Positions 8,681 to 17,372 of a stretch of DNA of 64,000 nt are shown piece after piece (the first letter of the stretch is position 1; each line of letters starts with the position of its first letter). This DNA comes from Brucella grignonensis (lineage in GTDB: Bacteria > Pseudomonadota > Alphaproteobacteria > Rhizobiales > Rhizobiaceae). The stretch lies in the NCBI RefSeq assembly GCF_002252505.1, contig NZ_NNRL01000163.1, forward strand, positions 776,222-840,221. Reading direction: 5' to 3'. A program made the position numbers and the translations under genes. The notes under the pieces were generated by a model. It worked only from the letters and a program-made list of their open reading frames with translations. It ran no database searches and had not been told where the DNA came from.

Positions 8681-9254
8681 TTGCGACAGGCATAATACGT
8701 GGCATGACGAGATCAACCAGCCCGGAAGAGCTTGCAGCCGGTGTGTCGTAGAGTGTCATGACCAACACAAAATTACCGCTTCCTTCGACAGGAAGCCAGT
8801 TGCCAGGGCTGGCACTCGGTCCCACAGTGACTTGTACGCTGCCGTCAGTTTCATAAAGCATCTCCCGCGAATGAAGTGCTGGCTGGAGGCCCATGCGCGG
8901 CGTAATCGGTTCCAGATTGGAGTTGGCCGGATAAAGGGTCCAGAAACGCGCCGACGGTGTGAAGCCGCTCAAACGGTAACTGCACCCCCGTTTAAGTTCG
9001 CGTCCGTTGCTATCACGGCGCGCGTAAAACGGAAGTCCTTCTGCAGCCCCGAGCGCGAGATAAGCTTTTCGTGCAGCTCGCGCCTTGGAATAGGGATCAG
9101 CATCGGTTGTGCCAGACGCTGGATAGGCATTCCACGCCCCGAGCTGCAATTCGCCGAAGCCGTCAAAATGGTCAAGCGTATAGTCGGTGACCCATATGCC
9201 GCCGCCGAGCGCAATAGCCAGTACGGTCAAGACTTTGAGAATTGTCTTCAGCAT
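8658..9254 (-). CDS. DUF1214 domain-containing membrane-anchored protein
   Basis: A 198-residue protein with an N-terminal hydrophobic segment (about residues 5-24) and a DUF1214 domain in the periplasm. Markers include the RRDSNGRELKRGCSYRLSG block, ARFWTLYPANSN, SREMLYETDGSVQVTVGP and NWLPVEGSGNFVLVMTLYDT, which is the classic end of the family (NWLPxP...F...LRLY). It is the first gene of a two-gene unit with the DUF1254 gene. The substrate or partner is unknown; members are annotated near envelope and lipid genes. It lies upstream of the class A PBP 3' end. Confidence 0.8.
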   Translation of the reverse strand: MLKTILKVLTVLAIALGGGIWVTDYTLDHFDGFGELQLGAWNAYPASGTTDADPYSKARAARKAYLALGAAEGLPFYARRDSNGRELKRGCSYRLSGFTPSARFWTLYPANSNLEPITPRMGLQPALHSREMLYETDGSVQVTVGPSASPGNWLPVEGSGNFVLVMTLYDTPAASSSGLVDLVMPRIMPVANVEACRG

Positions 9255-9362
9255 TCTAGAGCATTTCTGGTTTAAGTTTGATCATTAGAAAGGCTCTATC
9301 TCTTTGTTTTTGCGCACATCTTGTTCCGAAAACCGGTTCCCACTGTTCGGGATGTGTTCTAT
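9255..9362. repeat. Composite intergenic palindrome, reverse orientation
   Basis: Reads TCTAGAGCATTTC at one side, then GGCTCTATCTCTTTGTTTTTGCGCAC and a CCGAAAACCGGTTCCC core. It has the same order as the copy at 60535 and is the reverse of the copies at 13561 and 46223. It fills the space between the PBP and DUF1214 genes. Confidence 0.65.
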
Positions 9363-9364
9363 GC

Positions 9365-11524
9365 TCAAAGTACCGACACTTTGGTGCGTCCGGCAAGAGC
9401 CGGAACAGGCGGTGCGTTGTGGAATTTGTCGTTAAGCTCCTTGAGCGCTTTGGTGGTCACCGGCGAGAGAACTCGCGGTGGCGCTACCATCATTTCGTCG
9501 GGCTTGTCTGTAGAGGCAATTTTAGGTGCAGTCGTTTTTGCAGGAGCCGGGAAGGCGGGCGTAATGCCCGGTATCGGCTTCAGTTCAATATTCTGATGCG
9601 CATAGCTCATCATTCGTTGCCAGGCCATGGCAGGCAGGACACCGCCGGTCAGTTCTTTCATCGGCGTAAAATTGTCATTGCCAAACCAAACTGCGGCAGT
9701 GAAATTGCCTGTAAAGCCAACAAACCACGCATCGCGATAATTCTGCGTTGTACCGGTCTTGCCGCCAACTCGTGTCATTGGCAGCGCCGCACGGCGAGCG
9801 GTGCCACGTTCAGGAACCTGCACCAGCATAGAGTTCATTTCGAAAGCAGCTTTTTCAGACAGAGCGCGATGAGGCTTGGGTGCGTCGCGCGTGAAATCCC
9901 ACAGAACCTTACCCTCCGACGAAATGATTTGCGTGAATGCGTGACGATTGCCAGCCATGCCGCCATTCGGGAACACATTGAAGCCTGTTGCCTGATCCAT
10001 CACGGTCATTTCAGATGTGCCAAGTACCATCGTCTTGTGCGACGAAATCGGCGATTCCACACCCATGGCTTTGGTCAGTGCCACGATAGGAGCTGTGGTT
10101 AGATGATCGCGCGCAAGCCTGACAGGCACTGAGTTCAGTGAACGCACCAATGCGGTCGTCAAATCAACGCGACCGGCGAAACTGCGACCGTAGTTGCGGG
10201 GAGACCAATTGCCCCAACTGATAGGTGCGTCGGAAACAATTGTATTGGGCGTCAGACCCTTTTCCATTGCTGCCGCATAAACATAAGGTTTGAAGGACGA
10301 TCCCGCCTGACGCAGCGCCTTGGTCGCACGATTGAACTGGCTTTCGCCGTAGTCGCGTCCGCCAACAAGCGCGCGTACCGATCCGTCATTTGCGATCACA
10401 ACCGTTGCAGCTTCGGAAACGTTATATTCCTTGCCGTGCTGGCGGAGATGATACTCAAGCGATTCTTCCGCAGCCTTCTGAAGGTTGCGGTCGAGGGTCG
10501 TGCGCACGGTGAGTGTATGTTGCGGCAGTTTTCCTGCAATCTTTTTCACTTCTTCAAAAGCCCAGTCGAGGAAATAGTCGGGACTTTCGTTCTTGGCGCG
10601 GTCGATCACACTTGCAGGATTGCGGCGCGCAACCGCGACCTGGCCATCACTCATGAAGCCACTCTCCACCATGTTGGAAAGCACAACATTTGCGCGGGCA
10701 CGCGCGGCTGGGAGATTAACATGCGGTGCGAATTTGGCGGGCGCTTTGAACAGGCCTGCCAGCATTGCAGCTTCGGCAAGGTTCACATCCTTGATATTCT
10801 TACCGAAATAAAACTCGGATGCCGCCGCTATCCCAAAGGTGCCGCCGCCCATATAGGCGCGGTCGAGGTACAGCTGAAGGATCTCTTTCTTGGTGAGATT
10901 GCTTTCAAGCCATAGAGCGAGAAACGCTTCTTTGATCTTTCGCTCAAGGGTGCGCTCATTGGAAAGAAACAGGTTTTTGGCCAATTGTTGCGTGAGTGTC
11001 GAGCCGCCCTGAACCACACCGTTGGCGCGCAGGTTCTGGCTCAGTGCACGGCTAAGACCCCAGACGTCAATGCCGTAATGATCAAAGAAACGGCGGTCTT
11101 CTGTGCCAAGCACGGCCTTGATGACATGATCTGGAAGTTCATCAATAGGTACTGCCTGTCGGTGCAGAATACCACGTTGGCCAAGTTCGTTGCCGTAGCG
11201 GTCGAGAAATGTAACCGCATAATCGTCCTGCGCGCGCCAATCTTTCTTGGTTTCCTCAAATGCGGGCATGGCAAGTGCCAGCATGATGACGGAACCTATG
11301 ACGCCGAGCGTGAAGCCTTCATCCAGAACTTCCACAACAACGCGCCGGAAGCCCCGTACACGAAAGCGGCGAGATAAGATGGTGATATTCTCCCACCACT
11401 CACCGGCATAAAAACGAAGATTATAGAGACCAGAATCGATCCAGGCATCAAGGCCGATCAAACGCGAAACCCGGAATGATTTGCGTTTTTGCTCTTCAGA
11501 ATCTTTTTTCGCCGTTTTACGCAT
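9365..11524 (-). CDS. Class A penicillin-binding protein (PBP1A-type glycosyltransferase/transpeptidase)
   Basis: A 719-residue bifunctional enzyme that polymerises glycan strands from lipid II and cross-links peptides in the periplasm. After a cytoplasmic basic tail and one membrane segment (about residues 71-88) comes a GT51 domain with the catalytic Glu142 in GTEDRRFFDHYG and the motifs GGSTLTQQLAKN and KKEILQLYLD. The transpeptidase domain carries the nucleophile Ser409 in GSSFKP, SLN at 462-464 and KTG at 589-591. A Pro/Ala/Lys-rich tail follows. ATG 11524 (MRKTAKKD) is chosen over the longer frame. A single anchor and no extra OB domain fit the shorter alphaproteobacterial class A PBPs. 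It stands alone on the minus strand. Confidence 0.9.
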   Translation of the reverse strand: MRKTAKKDSEEQKRKSFRVSRLIGLDAWIDSGLYNLRFYAGEWWENITILSRRFRVRGFRRVVVEVLDEGFTLGVIGSVIMLALAMPAFEETKKDWRAQDDYAVTFLDRYGNELGQRGILHRQAVPIDELPDHVIKAVLGTEDRRFFDHYGIDVWGLSRALSQNLRANGVVQGGSTLTQQLAKNLFLSNERTLERKIKEAFLALWLESNLTKKEILQLYLDRAYMGGGTFGIAAASEFYFGKNIKDVNLAEAAMLAGLFKAPAKFAPHVNLPAARARANVVLSNMVESGFMSDGQVAVARRNPASVIDRAKNESPDYFLDWAFEEVKKIAGKLPQHTLTVRTTLDRNLQKAAEESLEYHLRQHGKEYNVSEAATVVIANDGSVRALVGGRDYGESQFNRATKALRQAGSSFKPYVYAAAMEKGLTPNTIVSDAPISWGNWSPRNYGRSFAGRVDLTTALVRSLNSVPVRLARDHLTTAPIVALTKAMGVESPISSHKTMVLGTSEMTVMDQATGFNVFPNGGMAGNRHAFTQIISSEGKVLWDFTRDAPKPHRALSEKAAFEMNSMLVQVPERGTARRAALPMTRVGGKTGTTQNYRDAWFVGFTGNFTAAVWFGNDNFTPMKELTGGVLPAMAWQRMMSYAHQNIELKPIPGITPAFPAPAKTTAPKIASTDKPDEMMVAPPRVLSPVTTKALKELNDKFHNAPPVPALAGRTKVSVL

Positions 11525-11670
11525 GAACTCTACTTCGGCACCGTGAAAATTGGGGGGCGAGCAAAACCTGCTCATCAATCATAACAGATTAATAAGCGAG
11601 AACTCACGTAAATTAGTAAACGGAATCCATAAAACTTTTGGGAAAAAAATCAGAAATAGGAAAATAGTCC

Positions 11671-11699
11671 TTGACTGCGTAACGGTGATTTGCTAGCAA
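11671..11699 (+). promoter_or_regulatory. Candidate sigma-70-type promoter of the GTA cluster
   Basis: TTGACT, a 17-base spacer and TAGCAA point toward the GTA genes and lie 150 bases upstream of the first one. The match to the housekeeping consensus is fair in the -35 and weak in the -10, and no start site is known. Confidence 0.3.
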
Positions 11700-11765
11700 T
11701 TAGATACAGTCAAGAAAGTGTGGCTGATGCTGACAACAGCCTCGATACCCCCGGCTTTATCAGCA

Positions 11766-11806
11766 ACGCAAAACCCCGGAAGCAAATTGCTTTCGGGGTT
11801 TTGCGT
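11766..11806. repeat. 18-bp-arm hairpin in the GTA leader
   Basis: Arms ACGCAAAACCCCGGAAGC and GCTTTCGGGGTTTTGCGT pair at 17 of 18 positions plus one wobble, around an AAATT loop. No T run follows on either strand, so it is not a classical Rho-independent terminator. It lies between the candidate promoter and the first GTA gene and would form in the leader RNA. Confidence 0.7.
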
Positions 11807-11850
11807 AAAAGGGGTCCAAGTTTACTGCAAAGCATACTGGGCAAAGCTCT

Positions 11851-12363
11851 TTGAAAACGCGGAAAATTGACGAGTGCCGTGAGGCGCGGATCAGGCTGGC
11901 TTTTCGCCTGCAAATGAAACACGACATAGCAAGCGCGGACGTCGCGCAGATGATGGGGCTTTCCGAGAAAACCTATCGCATTCGCATCCGGCGTCTCGGC
12001 CTCGATGACCAAGAGATTAACAAGCCTTCAAGTTCAGAAAGCGCTTTTCAACGTTTGCAGTCGGAACTGAATAAGCTGATCGATGGCGATGAACTGCCGG
12101 ACAAGAGCAAGGCTGAAGCGCTGATGGCGCTGGCCAAGGCTGTTAAGACTGTCGGAGAACTTGCTTCCGAAACGGCTTCATCCGAGCAAAGTCGCGAAAC
12201 TTGTGCGGTGGTGAGCTTGAGTGAAATTAGACGAGCTTTAACACACATAGACAGGAGAATTGACGAACTTGCACAAAGGCGCGCGCGGAAAATCTTGGGG
12301 CGCGGACTTGACGCAACAACAGATCATGGCGGCGGAATGCGAATGGCTGATCCAGGCACGTGA
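11851..12363 (+). CDS. GTA g1-like small terminase candidate
   Basis: A 170-residue protein just upstream of the large terminase, the position of RcGTA g1 (small terminase, DNA recognition for packaging). The N-terminal third has an HTH-like segment (SADVAQMMGLSEKTYRIRIR), and the middle and C-terminal parts are helical and charged, as expected for a terminase small subunit with an oligomerisation region. The TTG start has no convincing ribosome-binding site; ATG 11914 is an alternative. The 3' end overlaps the large terminase by about 100 bases in another frame, so the true C-terminus or the downstream start may be shorter. The function call rests mainly on position. Confidence 0.6.
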   Translation: MKTRKIDECREARIRLAFRLQMKHDIASADVAQMMGLSEKTYRIRIRRLGLDDQEINKPSSSESAFQRLQSELNKLIDGDELPDKSKAEALMALAKAVKTVGELASETASSEQSRETCAVVSLSEIRRALTHIDRRIDELAQRRARKILGRGLDATTDHGGGMRMADPGT

Positions 12364-13561
12364 CGCGCAATTGCCACCATCCGGCGACTGGCGGGTCTGG
12401 TTAATCCTTGGTGGTCGCGGCTCTGGTAAGACAAGGGCAGGTGCTGAGTGGGTATCTGGCATGGCGCTGGGGCTTGCACCTTTCGCGGCGCGAGCGTGCG
12501 GGCATATCGCACTTGTCGGGGAGACCTTTGCCGATGCACGTGAGGTGATGGTGGACGGCCCATCGGGTATTCTGTCTGTCTCACGTGCCAGTCGGCCACG
12601 CTATGAAACAACACGGCGGCGGCTCCTCTGGGATAATGGTGCTGTGGCATCACTCTATTCCTCTGAAGACCCGGATGGTTTGCGTGGTCCACAATTTGAT
12701 GCTGCATGGTGCGATGAACTGGCGAAGTGGAAAAACCCACAAGCGACATGGGATATGTTGCAGTTTGGCTTGCGACTGGGGGATTTCCCCCGTCAGGTTG
12801 TGACGACAACGCCACGTGCGGCGCCGTTGCTGAAAACGCTGATGACTGACAATTCAGTTGCCATGACACATATGCGGACATCAGAGAATGCCAGCAATCT
12901 GGCAGATGGCTTCATACAGGCCATTAATCAGCGTTATGCCGGAACGCGGCTTGGACGGCAGGAACTTGATGGTGAGTTGATTGAAGAACGTGCTGGTGCA
13001 TTGTGGTCGCGGGAGCGGATCGAACAATGTTTCGAACCGGAGGCACCGCAGCTTGTGCGTATTCTGGTGGCCGTTGATCCACCCGCTTCATCGGGTAAGT
13101 CGTCGGATGCCTGCGGAATTGTCGTCGCAGGCATTGATGAAAATGGCATTGGTCATGTGCTTGCTGATGAGAGCATGTCGATGGCCAAGCCGCATCAATG
13201 GGCGCGTCGTGCGATTGCGCTCTATCACACCTACGAGGCTGATGCGATTTTGGCCGAGGTTAATCAGGGGGGCGAGATGGTTGCAGCCGTTCTTTCGGCA
13301 GAAGATGTTTCTGTGCCTGTCCTGATGCGGAGGGCATCGCGTGGCAAGTGGCTACGTGCGGAGCCTGTGGCCGCGCTCTATGAGCAGGATCGTGTTCGGC
13401 ATGCCGGACGCTTTCCGGCGCTTGAAGACGAGATGTGTGATTTCGCGCCCGAAGGCCTATCGAGCGGGCGCTCACCGGATCGTCTGGATGCGTTGGTCTG
13501 GGCTTTGGGCGAGTTGATGCTTATTGCAGACCGAAAGCCGCGTATCCGCCGCTTTGGTTAG
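12260..13561 (+). CDS. GTA large terminase (DNA packaging ATPase/nuclease, g2)
   Basis: A 433-residue packaging motor. It has an ATPase domain with Walker A GGRGSGKT at residues 51-58 and a Walker B-like FDAAWCDE followed by the TTTPRA coupling motif, and a C-terminal RNase H-like nuclease domain with VAVDPPASSG and later acidic residues in EVNQGGEM and SPDRLDALVWAL. This is the usual TerL of GTA and lambdoid-type phages. It translocates DNA into preformed heads; in GTAs packaging is non-specific. The start is uncertain: TTG 12260 has AGGAG only 2 bases away and TTG 12269 has it 11 bases away. ATG 12329 would also keep the Walker motif. The stop codon is the TAG of the repeat that follows. 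Confidence 0.9.
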   Translation: MTNLHKGARGKSWGADLTQQQIMAAECEWLIQARDAQLPPSGDWRVWLILGGRGSGKTRAGAEWVSGMALGLAPFAARACGHIALVGETFADAREVMVDGPSGILSVSRASRPRYETTRRRLLWDNGAVASLYSSEDPDGLRGPQFDAAWCDELAKWKNPQATWDMLQFGLRLGDFPRQVVTTTPRAAPLLKTLMTDNSVAMTHMRTSENASNLADGFIQAINQRYAGTRLGRQELDGELIEERAGALWSRERIEQCFEPEAPQLVRILVAVDPPASSGKSSDACGIVVAGIDENGIGHVLADESMSMAKPHQWARRAIALYHTYEADAILAEVNQGGEMVAAVLSAEDVSVPVLMRRASRGKWLRAEPVAALYEQDRVRHAGRFPALEDEMCDFAPEGLSSGRSPDRLDALVWALGELMLIADRKPRIRRFG

Positions 13562-13662
13562 AGCATAATCCGACCGGAGTGAAACGAGGATCGATAAGAT
13601 TGTGCTTAAAATAGAAGAAATTAGAGCGCCGATCTGATTCAATCAGATCGAAACGCGCTCTA
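13561..13662. repeat. Composite intergenic palindrome inside the GTA operon
   Basis: A degenerate left half is followed by a near-perfect palindrome from TAGAGCGCCGATCTGATT to AATCAGATCG...CGCGCTCTA (13622-13662). It lies between the terminase and portal genes and starts within the terminase stop codon. The copy at 46223 has the same two-part structure. Confidence 0.8.
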
Positions 13663-13690
13663 AAAATTCAGATAATTGGAGAGCCAATAT

Positions 13691-14884
13691 ATGGCGTGGA
13701 ACTGGCCGTGGCGCAGAAGTGCCGCGAATGCACCCTCGCATTCTTATGACGGGCGACAGACCAAGATGGCGAACGGCTTTGTGGCCTTGCATATGGAACG
13801 TGGACCATCGTGGATCGCGCGGGATTATACGTCGCTCGCCCGTGAAGGGTTTATGCGCAATCCGGTGGCGCATCGCTGTGTGCGACTGATCGCGGAAGCC
13901 GCGAGCAATGTTCCCTGGTTGCTTTATGAAGGCACCACCGAACATGAGATCCATCCCTTGCTGGATCTCATAGCAAGGCCGCAGGGCGGTTTGGATGGAA
14001 GCAGTTTCTTCGAGAGGCTTTACGGGCATCTGCTGATTTCCGGTAATGCCTATGTGGAGCGTGTCGATTTGCCAAGCGGTCGCATGGAATTGCATCTTTT
14101 GCGGCCAGAACGGGTAACACTAGAAACATCGAGCGATGGCTGGCCGCAATCGCTGGTCTATCGTTCGGGCAACGCAAGCAGAACCGTATCGCTTGCTGGA
14201 TCGACGGCGTCTGGATTGCATCTCAAACTGTTCCACCCACTGGACGATCATTATGGATTTCCGCCGCTGGAAGCAGCCCTTATGGCGCTCGATATTCACA
14301 ATGCGGCTGGTGCCTGGAACAAGGCTTTGCTGGACAATTCCGCTCGTCCATCCGGCGCGCTTGTTTATGCGCCAAAAGACGGCGGCAATCTGACGGAAGA
14401 GCAGTTCGAGCGGCTTAAGGTGGAGCTGGAAGAAGGATATACAGGAGCATCCGGCGCGGGGCGACCATTGCTTCTCGAAGGTGGGCTCGATTGGAAGGCC
14501 ATGGGCTATAGTCCACAGGACATGGATTTCATCGAGGCGAAAAATGGAGCCGCACGTGACATCACGCTTGCTTTTGGCGTGCCACCGATGCTGCTCGGCA
14601 TTCCGGGCGACAATACTTACGCCAATTATGCAGAAGCCAATCGCGCCTTCTATCGCCTGACCGTGTTGCCGCTGATTAACCGCACCGCCAAAGCGCTGGG
14701 CTGTTGGCTTGGGCCATTGTTTGGTGATGACCTCAGGCTTGAGCATGATGCAGACCGGATTGAGGGGCTGTCCCTTGAACGCGAGTCCTTGTGGCGGCGC
14801 ATCTCGGAAGCTTCGTTCTTGAATGATGATGAAAAACGCGATGCGGTTGGCTACCAGCCGCGTGCAGAAAGGAGAACGCCATGA
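13691..14884 (+). CDS. GTA portal protein (HK97 family, g3)
   Basis: A 397-residue phage portal protein of the HK97/GTA family. The dodecameric portal forms the vertex through which the terminase pumps DNA and to which the neck attaches. Seen directly are the conserved N-terminal part with NPVAHRCVRLIAEAASNVPW, the central LLISGNAYVERV, and the core IEAKNGAARDITLAFGVPPMLLG that is diagnostic. Length is typical. ATG 13691 is chosen because GGAGAG lies about 8 bases upstream; an earlier TTG adds only five residues. Its stop overlaps the next gene by ATGA. An intergenic palindrome separates it from the terminase, so it may use its own transcript or rely on read-through. Confidence 0.92.
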   Translation: MAWNWPWRRSAANAPSHSYDGRQTKMANGFVALHMERGPSWIARDYTSLAREGFMRNPVAHRCVRLIAEAASNVPWLLYEGTTEHEIHPLLDLIARPQGGLDGSSFFERLYGHLLISGNAYVERVDLPSGRMELHLLRPERVTLETSSDGWPQSLVYRSGNASRTVSLAGSTASGLHLKLFHPLDDHYGFPPLEAALMALDIHNAAGAWNKALLDNSARPSGALVYAPKDGGNLTEEQFERLKVELEEGYTGASGAGRPLLLEGGLDWKAMGYSPQDMDFIEAKNGAARDITLAFGVPPMLLGIPGDNTYANYAEANRAFYRLTVLPLINRTAKALGCWLGPLFGDDLRLEHDADRIEGLSLERESLWRRISEASFLNDDEKRDAVGYQPRAERRTP

Positions 14885-15258
14885 GCAATTTGAGCGAAAC
14901 CGTTCTGACCTCGGATGCGACATTGGTGTGGTTCGCAAAAATCGCAGGTGCAGTGGCAGGTTCTGCAGTCTCGCTGGCCTATATGCTGCCAAACGGCAAG
15001 CGCGAGGCGGCAATCCGTTTTGCAGTAGGCATCATATGCGGCATGGTCTTTGGCGGCGCGGCAGGGGTGAAAATCGCCGAAACGCTGTCGTTACAGACTC
15101 TTCTTGGCCGCGCGGAACTGATGCTGATGGGATCGACTGCTGCAAGCCTTGCCGCATGGTCCGCGCTGGGCGTTCTCAAGCGCTTTGCTGAACGTGCCAA
15201 GCAGGCATCTCTTCCCGGAATTCCATTTTCTGAGAGGAACAGGAATGGCAAACTCTGA
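14881..15258 (+). CDS. GTA g3.5-position membrane protein (DUF6107-like)
   Basis: A 125-residue protein in the place of the small g3.5 gene of GTAs. It has two or three hydrophobic stretches (about residues 20-37, 45-65 and 80-98) separated by charged loops, which suggests a small integral membrane protein of the DUF6107 type. It starts with an ATGA overlap with the portal gene and itself overlaps the protease gene by 14 bases, so the three are probably translationally coupled. Such a protein inside the head cluster is unusual for a tailed phage. A role in membrane docking or lysis is possible but not shown. Confidence 0.7.
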   Translation: MSNLSETVLTSDATLVWFAKIAGAVAGSAVSLAYMLPNGKREAAIRFAVGIICGMVFGGAAGVKIAETLSLQTLLGRAELMLMGSTAASLAAWSALGVLKRFAERAKQASLPGIPFSERNRNGKL

Positions 15259-15916
15259 ATTCAGGCTTGAAACCAAGCGTGCCTCTCTTGCGCTGGAAGA
15301 GGTTGAAATTGACGGCAGCTTCACGGGTTATGCCAGTGTCTTTGGTTTGGCCGACCTGGGCAATGACGTCATAGAAAAGGGCGCTTTTGCGAAGTCGCTT
15401 TCATCCCGAAAATCATCGGGTGTGCGTATGCTTTGGCAGCACGATGCCGCCGAACCGATAGGCGTGTGGACGGATATTCGTGAAGATGCGCGCGGGCTGT
15501 ATGTCGAGGGCAGGCTTGCCAAAGGTGTCGCACGGGCACGCGAAGCGCTGGAGCTGATGCGCGCGGGCGGACTTGATGGGCTGTCCATCGGTTTCCGAAC
15601 GATCAAGGCACGCAAGGATGCGCGCACCGGCTTACGTCACATTGTTGAAGCGGATCTCTGGGAAATCTCAGTGGTCACGTTTCCGATGCTGCCACAGGCG
15701 CGGATTAATAATCTGAAGGCTGAATTGCCAACAGTCAGACAGTTTGAACGCTGGCTCACGCGGGATGCGGGGCTGAGCCGTTCCGCTGCACGTACGGTGA
15801 TAGCAAAAGGCTATGCAGCACTTGCAGCTTTTCACGACAGGGACGGGCGGGAAGCCATCCAGTCAGACAATGCAGGCCTCGCACGGCGTATGCGCGCCGC
15901 CTGCAAGATGATGTGA
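15245..15916 (+). CDS. GTA prohead protease (HK97 family, g4)
   Basis: A 223-residue serine protease that cleaves the capsid N-terminal scaffold during head maturation. The fold markers are GSFTGYASVFGLADLGNDVI, the catalytic His66 in MLWQHD and Ser114 in GLDGLSIGFR, and the EADLWEISVVTFPM block. The extra C-terminal tail (from about residue 160) with FERWLTRDAGLSRSAARTVIAKGY is the usual extension in GTA proteases. ATG 15245 with GAGAGG upstream is chosen over the longer frame. It lies directly before the capsid gene, as in HK97 and RcGTA. Confidence 0.92.
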   Translation: MANSEFRLETKRASLALEEVEIDGSFTGYASVFGLADLGNDVIEKGAFAKSLSSRKSSGVRMLWQHDAAEPIGVWTDIREDARGLYVEGRLAKGVARAREALELMRAGGLDGLSIGFRTIKARKDARTGLRHIVEADLWEISVVTFPMLPQARINNLKAELPTVRQFERWLTRDAGLSRSAARTVIAKGYAALAAFHDRDGREAIQSDNAGLARRMRAACKMM

Positions 15917-15937
15917 TTTAACGAAAACAGGATCAAT

Positions 15938-17212
15938 ATGAAAAATATCAATGCAATCCCGCTCGAAACCAAGAGCGTGGAAACGAAGGCGCTTGGATCG
16001 AACCTCGGCAATGACGGCGATGTGTCGGAAGCTTTCGATGAATTCATGACAGCATTTTCGGCCTTTCGCGAAGCCAATGATGAACGCCTGAAGAAGGTCG
16101 AAAAAAGTGCTGATGTCGATGTGCTTTTGCGCGAGAAGGTTGATCGCATCAACCGGGCTCTCGACGAGCAGAAACAGGCGCTTGATCAATATGTGCTGAA
16201 AAGTGCACGCCCGCCAATGGGCAAGAATATGCCTGTGGCCAATGTCGAACATAAGCAGGCATTCGATGGCTATGTTCGTCGCGGCGATGAACAGGCGCTG
16301 CGTGGCATTGAGCTGAAAGCGCATTCCTATGCTTCCGGACCTGATGGCGGTTATCTTGTCCCGGCGGAACTTGAAATGGAAATTGGTCGCAGGCTGGCTG
16401 TGCTTTCTCCTATCCGCGGCATCTCCAGCGTACGCCAGGTCTCAGGCGCCATCCTGAAAAAGCCATTCTCGGTGAGTGGCCCTGCTACAGGCTGGGTCGG
16501 TGAAACCGATGCACGTCCACAGACTGCGTCGGCAAAGCTTGCGGAACTCCAGTTTCCCACCATGGAAATCTACGCCATGCCAGCGGCGACTTCGTCGTTG
16601 CTCGACGATGCTGCAGTCAATGTGGAACAGTGGATTGCTGAAGAAGTGGAAACAGCTTTTGCTGAACAGGAAGGCGCTGCTTTCATCGCCGGCAATGGTG
16701 TGAACAAGCCGATGGGCTTCCTGAGCTATGATACAGTCGAGGATGCAAGCTGGGCATGGGGCAAGATTGGTCATATCGCAACTGGTGTCGATGGTGCGCT
16801 ACCCGCTTCGAATCCATCCGATAAACTCATCGAACTCATCTATGCGCTGAAGGCCGGTTATCGCCAGAACGCGAATTTCGTGATGAACCGCAAGACCCAG
16901 AGCGTGTTGCGCAAGCTGAAAGATGCTGACGGTAATTACCTCTGGCAGCCACCTGCAGCCGTTGGCGAAAAAGCTTCATTGATGGGCTTTGGCCTCGTTG
17001 AGGCTGAGCATATGCCTGACATTGCAGCCGACAGTACTTCGATTGCTTTTGGCGATTTTGAGCGCGGTTATCTGGTTGTGGATCGTATTGGTCTGCGTGT
17101 TTTGCGCGATCCATATTCTGCCAAGCCATATGTGCTGTTCTACACCACCAAGCGTGTAGGCGGCGGTGTGCAGGATTTCGATGCGATTAAACTTCTGAAG
17201 TTTGCGGCCTAA
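15938..17212 (+). CDS. GTA major capsid protein (HK97 fold, g5)
   Basis: A 424-residue HK97-type major capsid protein. Residues 20-100 form a charged, helical delta-like domain (for example NDERLKKVEKSADVDVLLREK) that the protease would remove. The mature part starts near residue 105-115 (HSYASGPDGGYLVPAELEME) and has the E-loop and P-domain pattern with FPTMEIYAMPAATSSLLDDA and AFIAGNGVNKPMGFLSYDTV. The end KPYVLFYTTKRVGGGVQDFDAIKLLKFA is a strong family match. It self-assembles into the head shell. A Rho-independent terminator directly after the stop should favour a separate abundant capsid transcript. Confidence 0.95.
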   Translation: MKNINAIPLETKSVETKALGSNLGNDGDVSEAFDEFMTAFSAFREANDERLKKVEKSADVDVLLREKVDRINRALDEQKQALDQYVLKSARPPMGKNMPVANVEHKQAFDGYVRRGDEQALRGIELKAHSYASGPDGGYLVPAELEMEIGRRLAVLSPIRGISSVRQVSGAILKKPFSVSGPATGWVGETDARPQTASAKLAELQFPTMEIYAMPAATSSLLDDAAVNVEQWIAEEVETAFAEQEGAAFIAGNGVNKPMGFLSYDTVEDASWAWGKIGHIATGVDGALPASNPSDKLIELIYALKAGYRQNANFVMNRKTQSVLRKLKDADGNYLWQPPAAVGEKASLMGFGLVEAEHMPDIAADSTSIAFGDFERGYLVVDRIGLRVLRDPYSAKPYVLFYTTKRVGGGVQDFDAIKLLKFAA

Positions 17213-17222
17213 AAACGCACAG

Positions 17223-17247
17223 GACAGCGGTTTTGCTGTCATTTTTT
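17223..17247 (+). terminator. Rho-independent terminator after the capsid gene
   Basis: GACAGC, a GGTTTT loop and GCTGTC are followed by ATTTTTT, eleven bases after the capsid stop. The stem is short (6 bp), so termination may be partial, giving more head than tail transcript. Confidence 0.7.
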
Positions 17248-17372
17248 ACAGCCCCCTTTGGGGAAGCCCTGCCGATATTGGCAGCTAGATTCAGTTCGCA
17301 AACACGTTGAATCTTTTTCTGGGGTGTCATGCGTAACTGTCTGATTTGAGAGTTATTTTAAGGGGAAAGTAA

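Noticed and set aside
11766..11806. Classical Rho-independent terminator before the GTA genes
   Set aside because: The stem is strong, but no T run follows on either strand.
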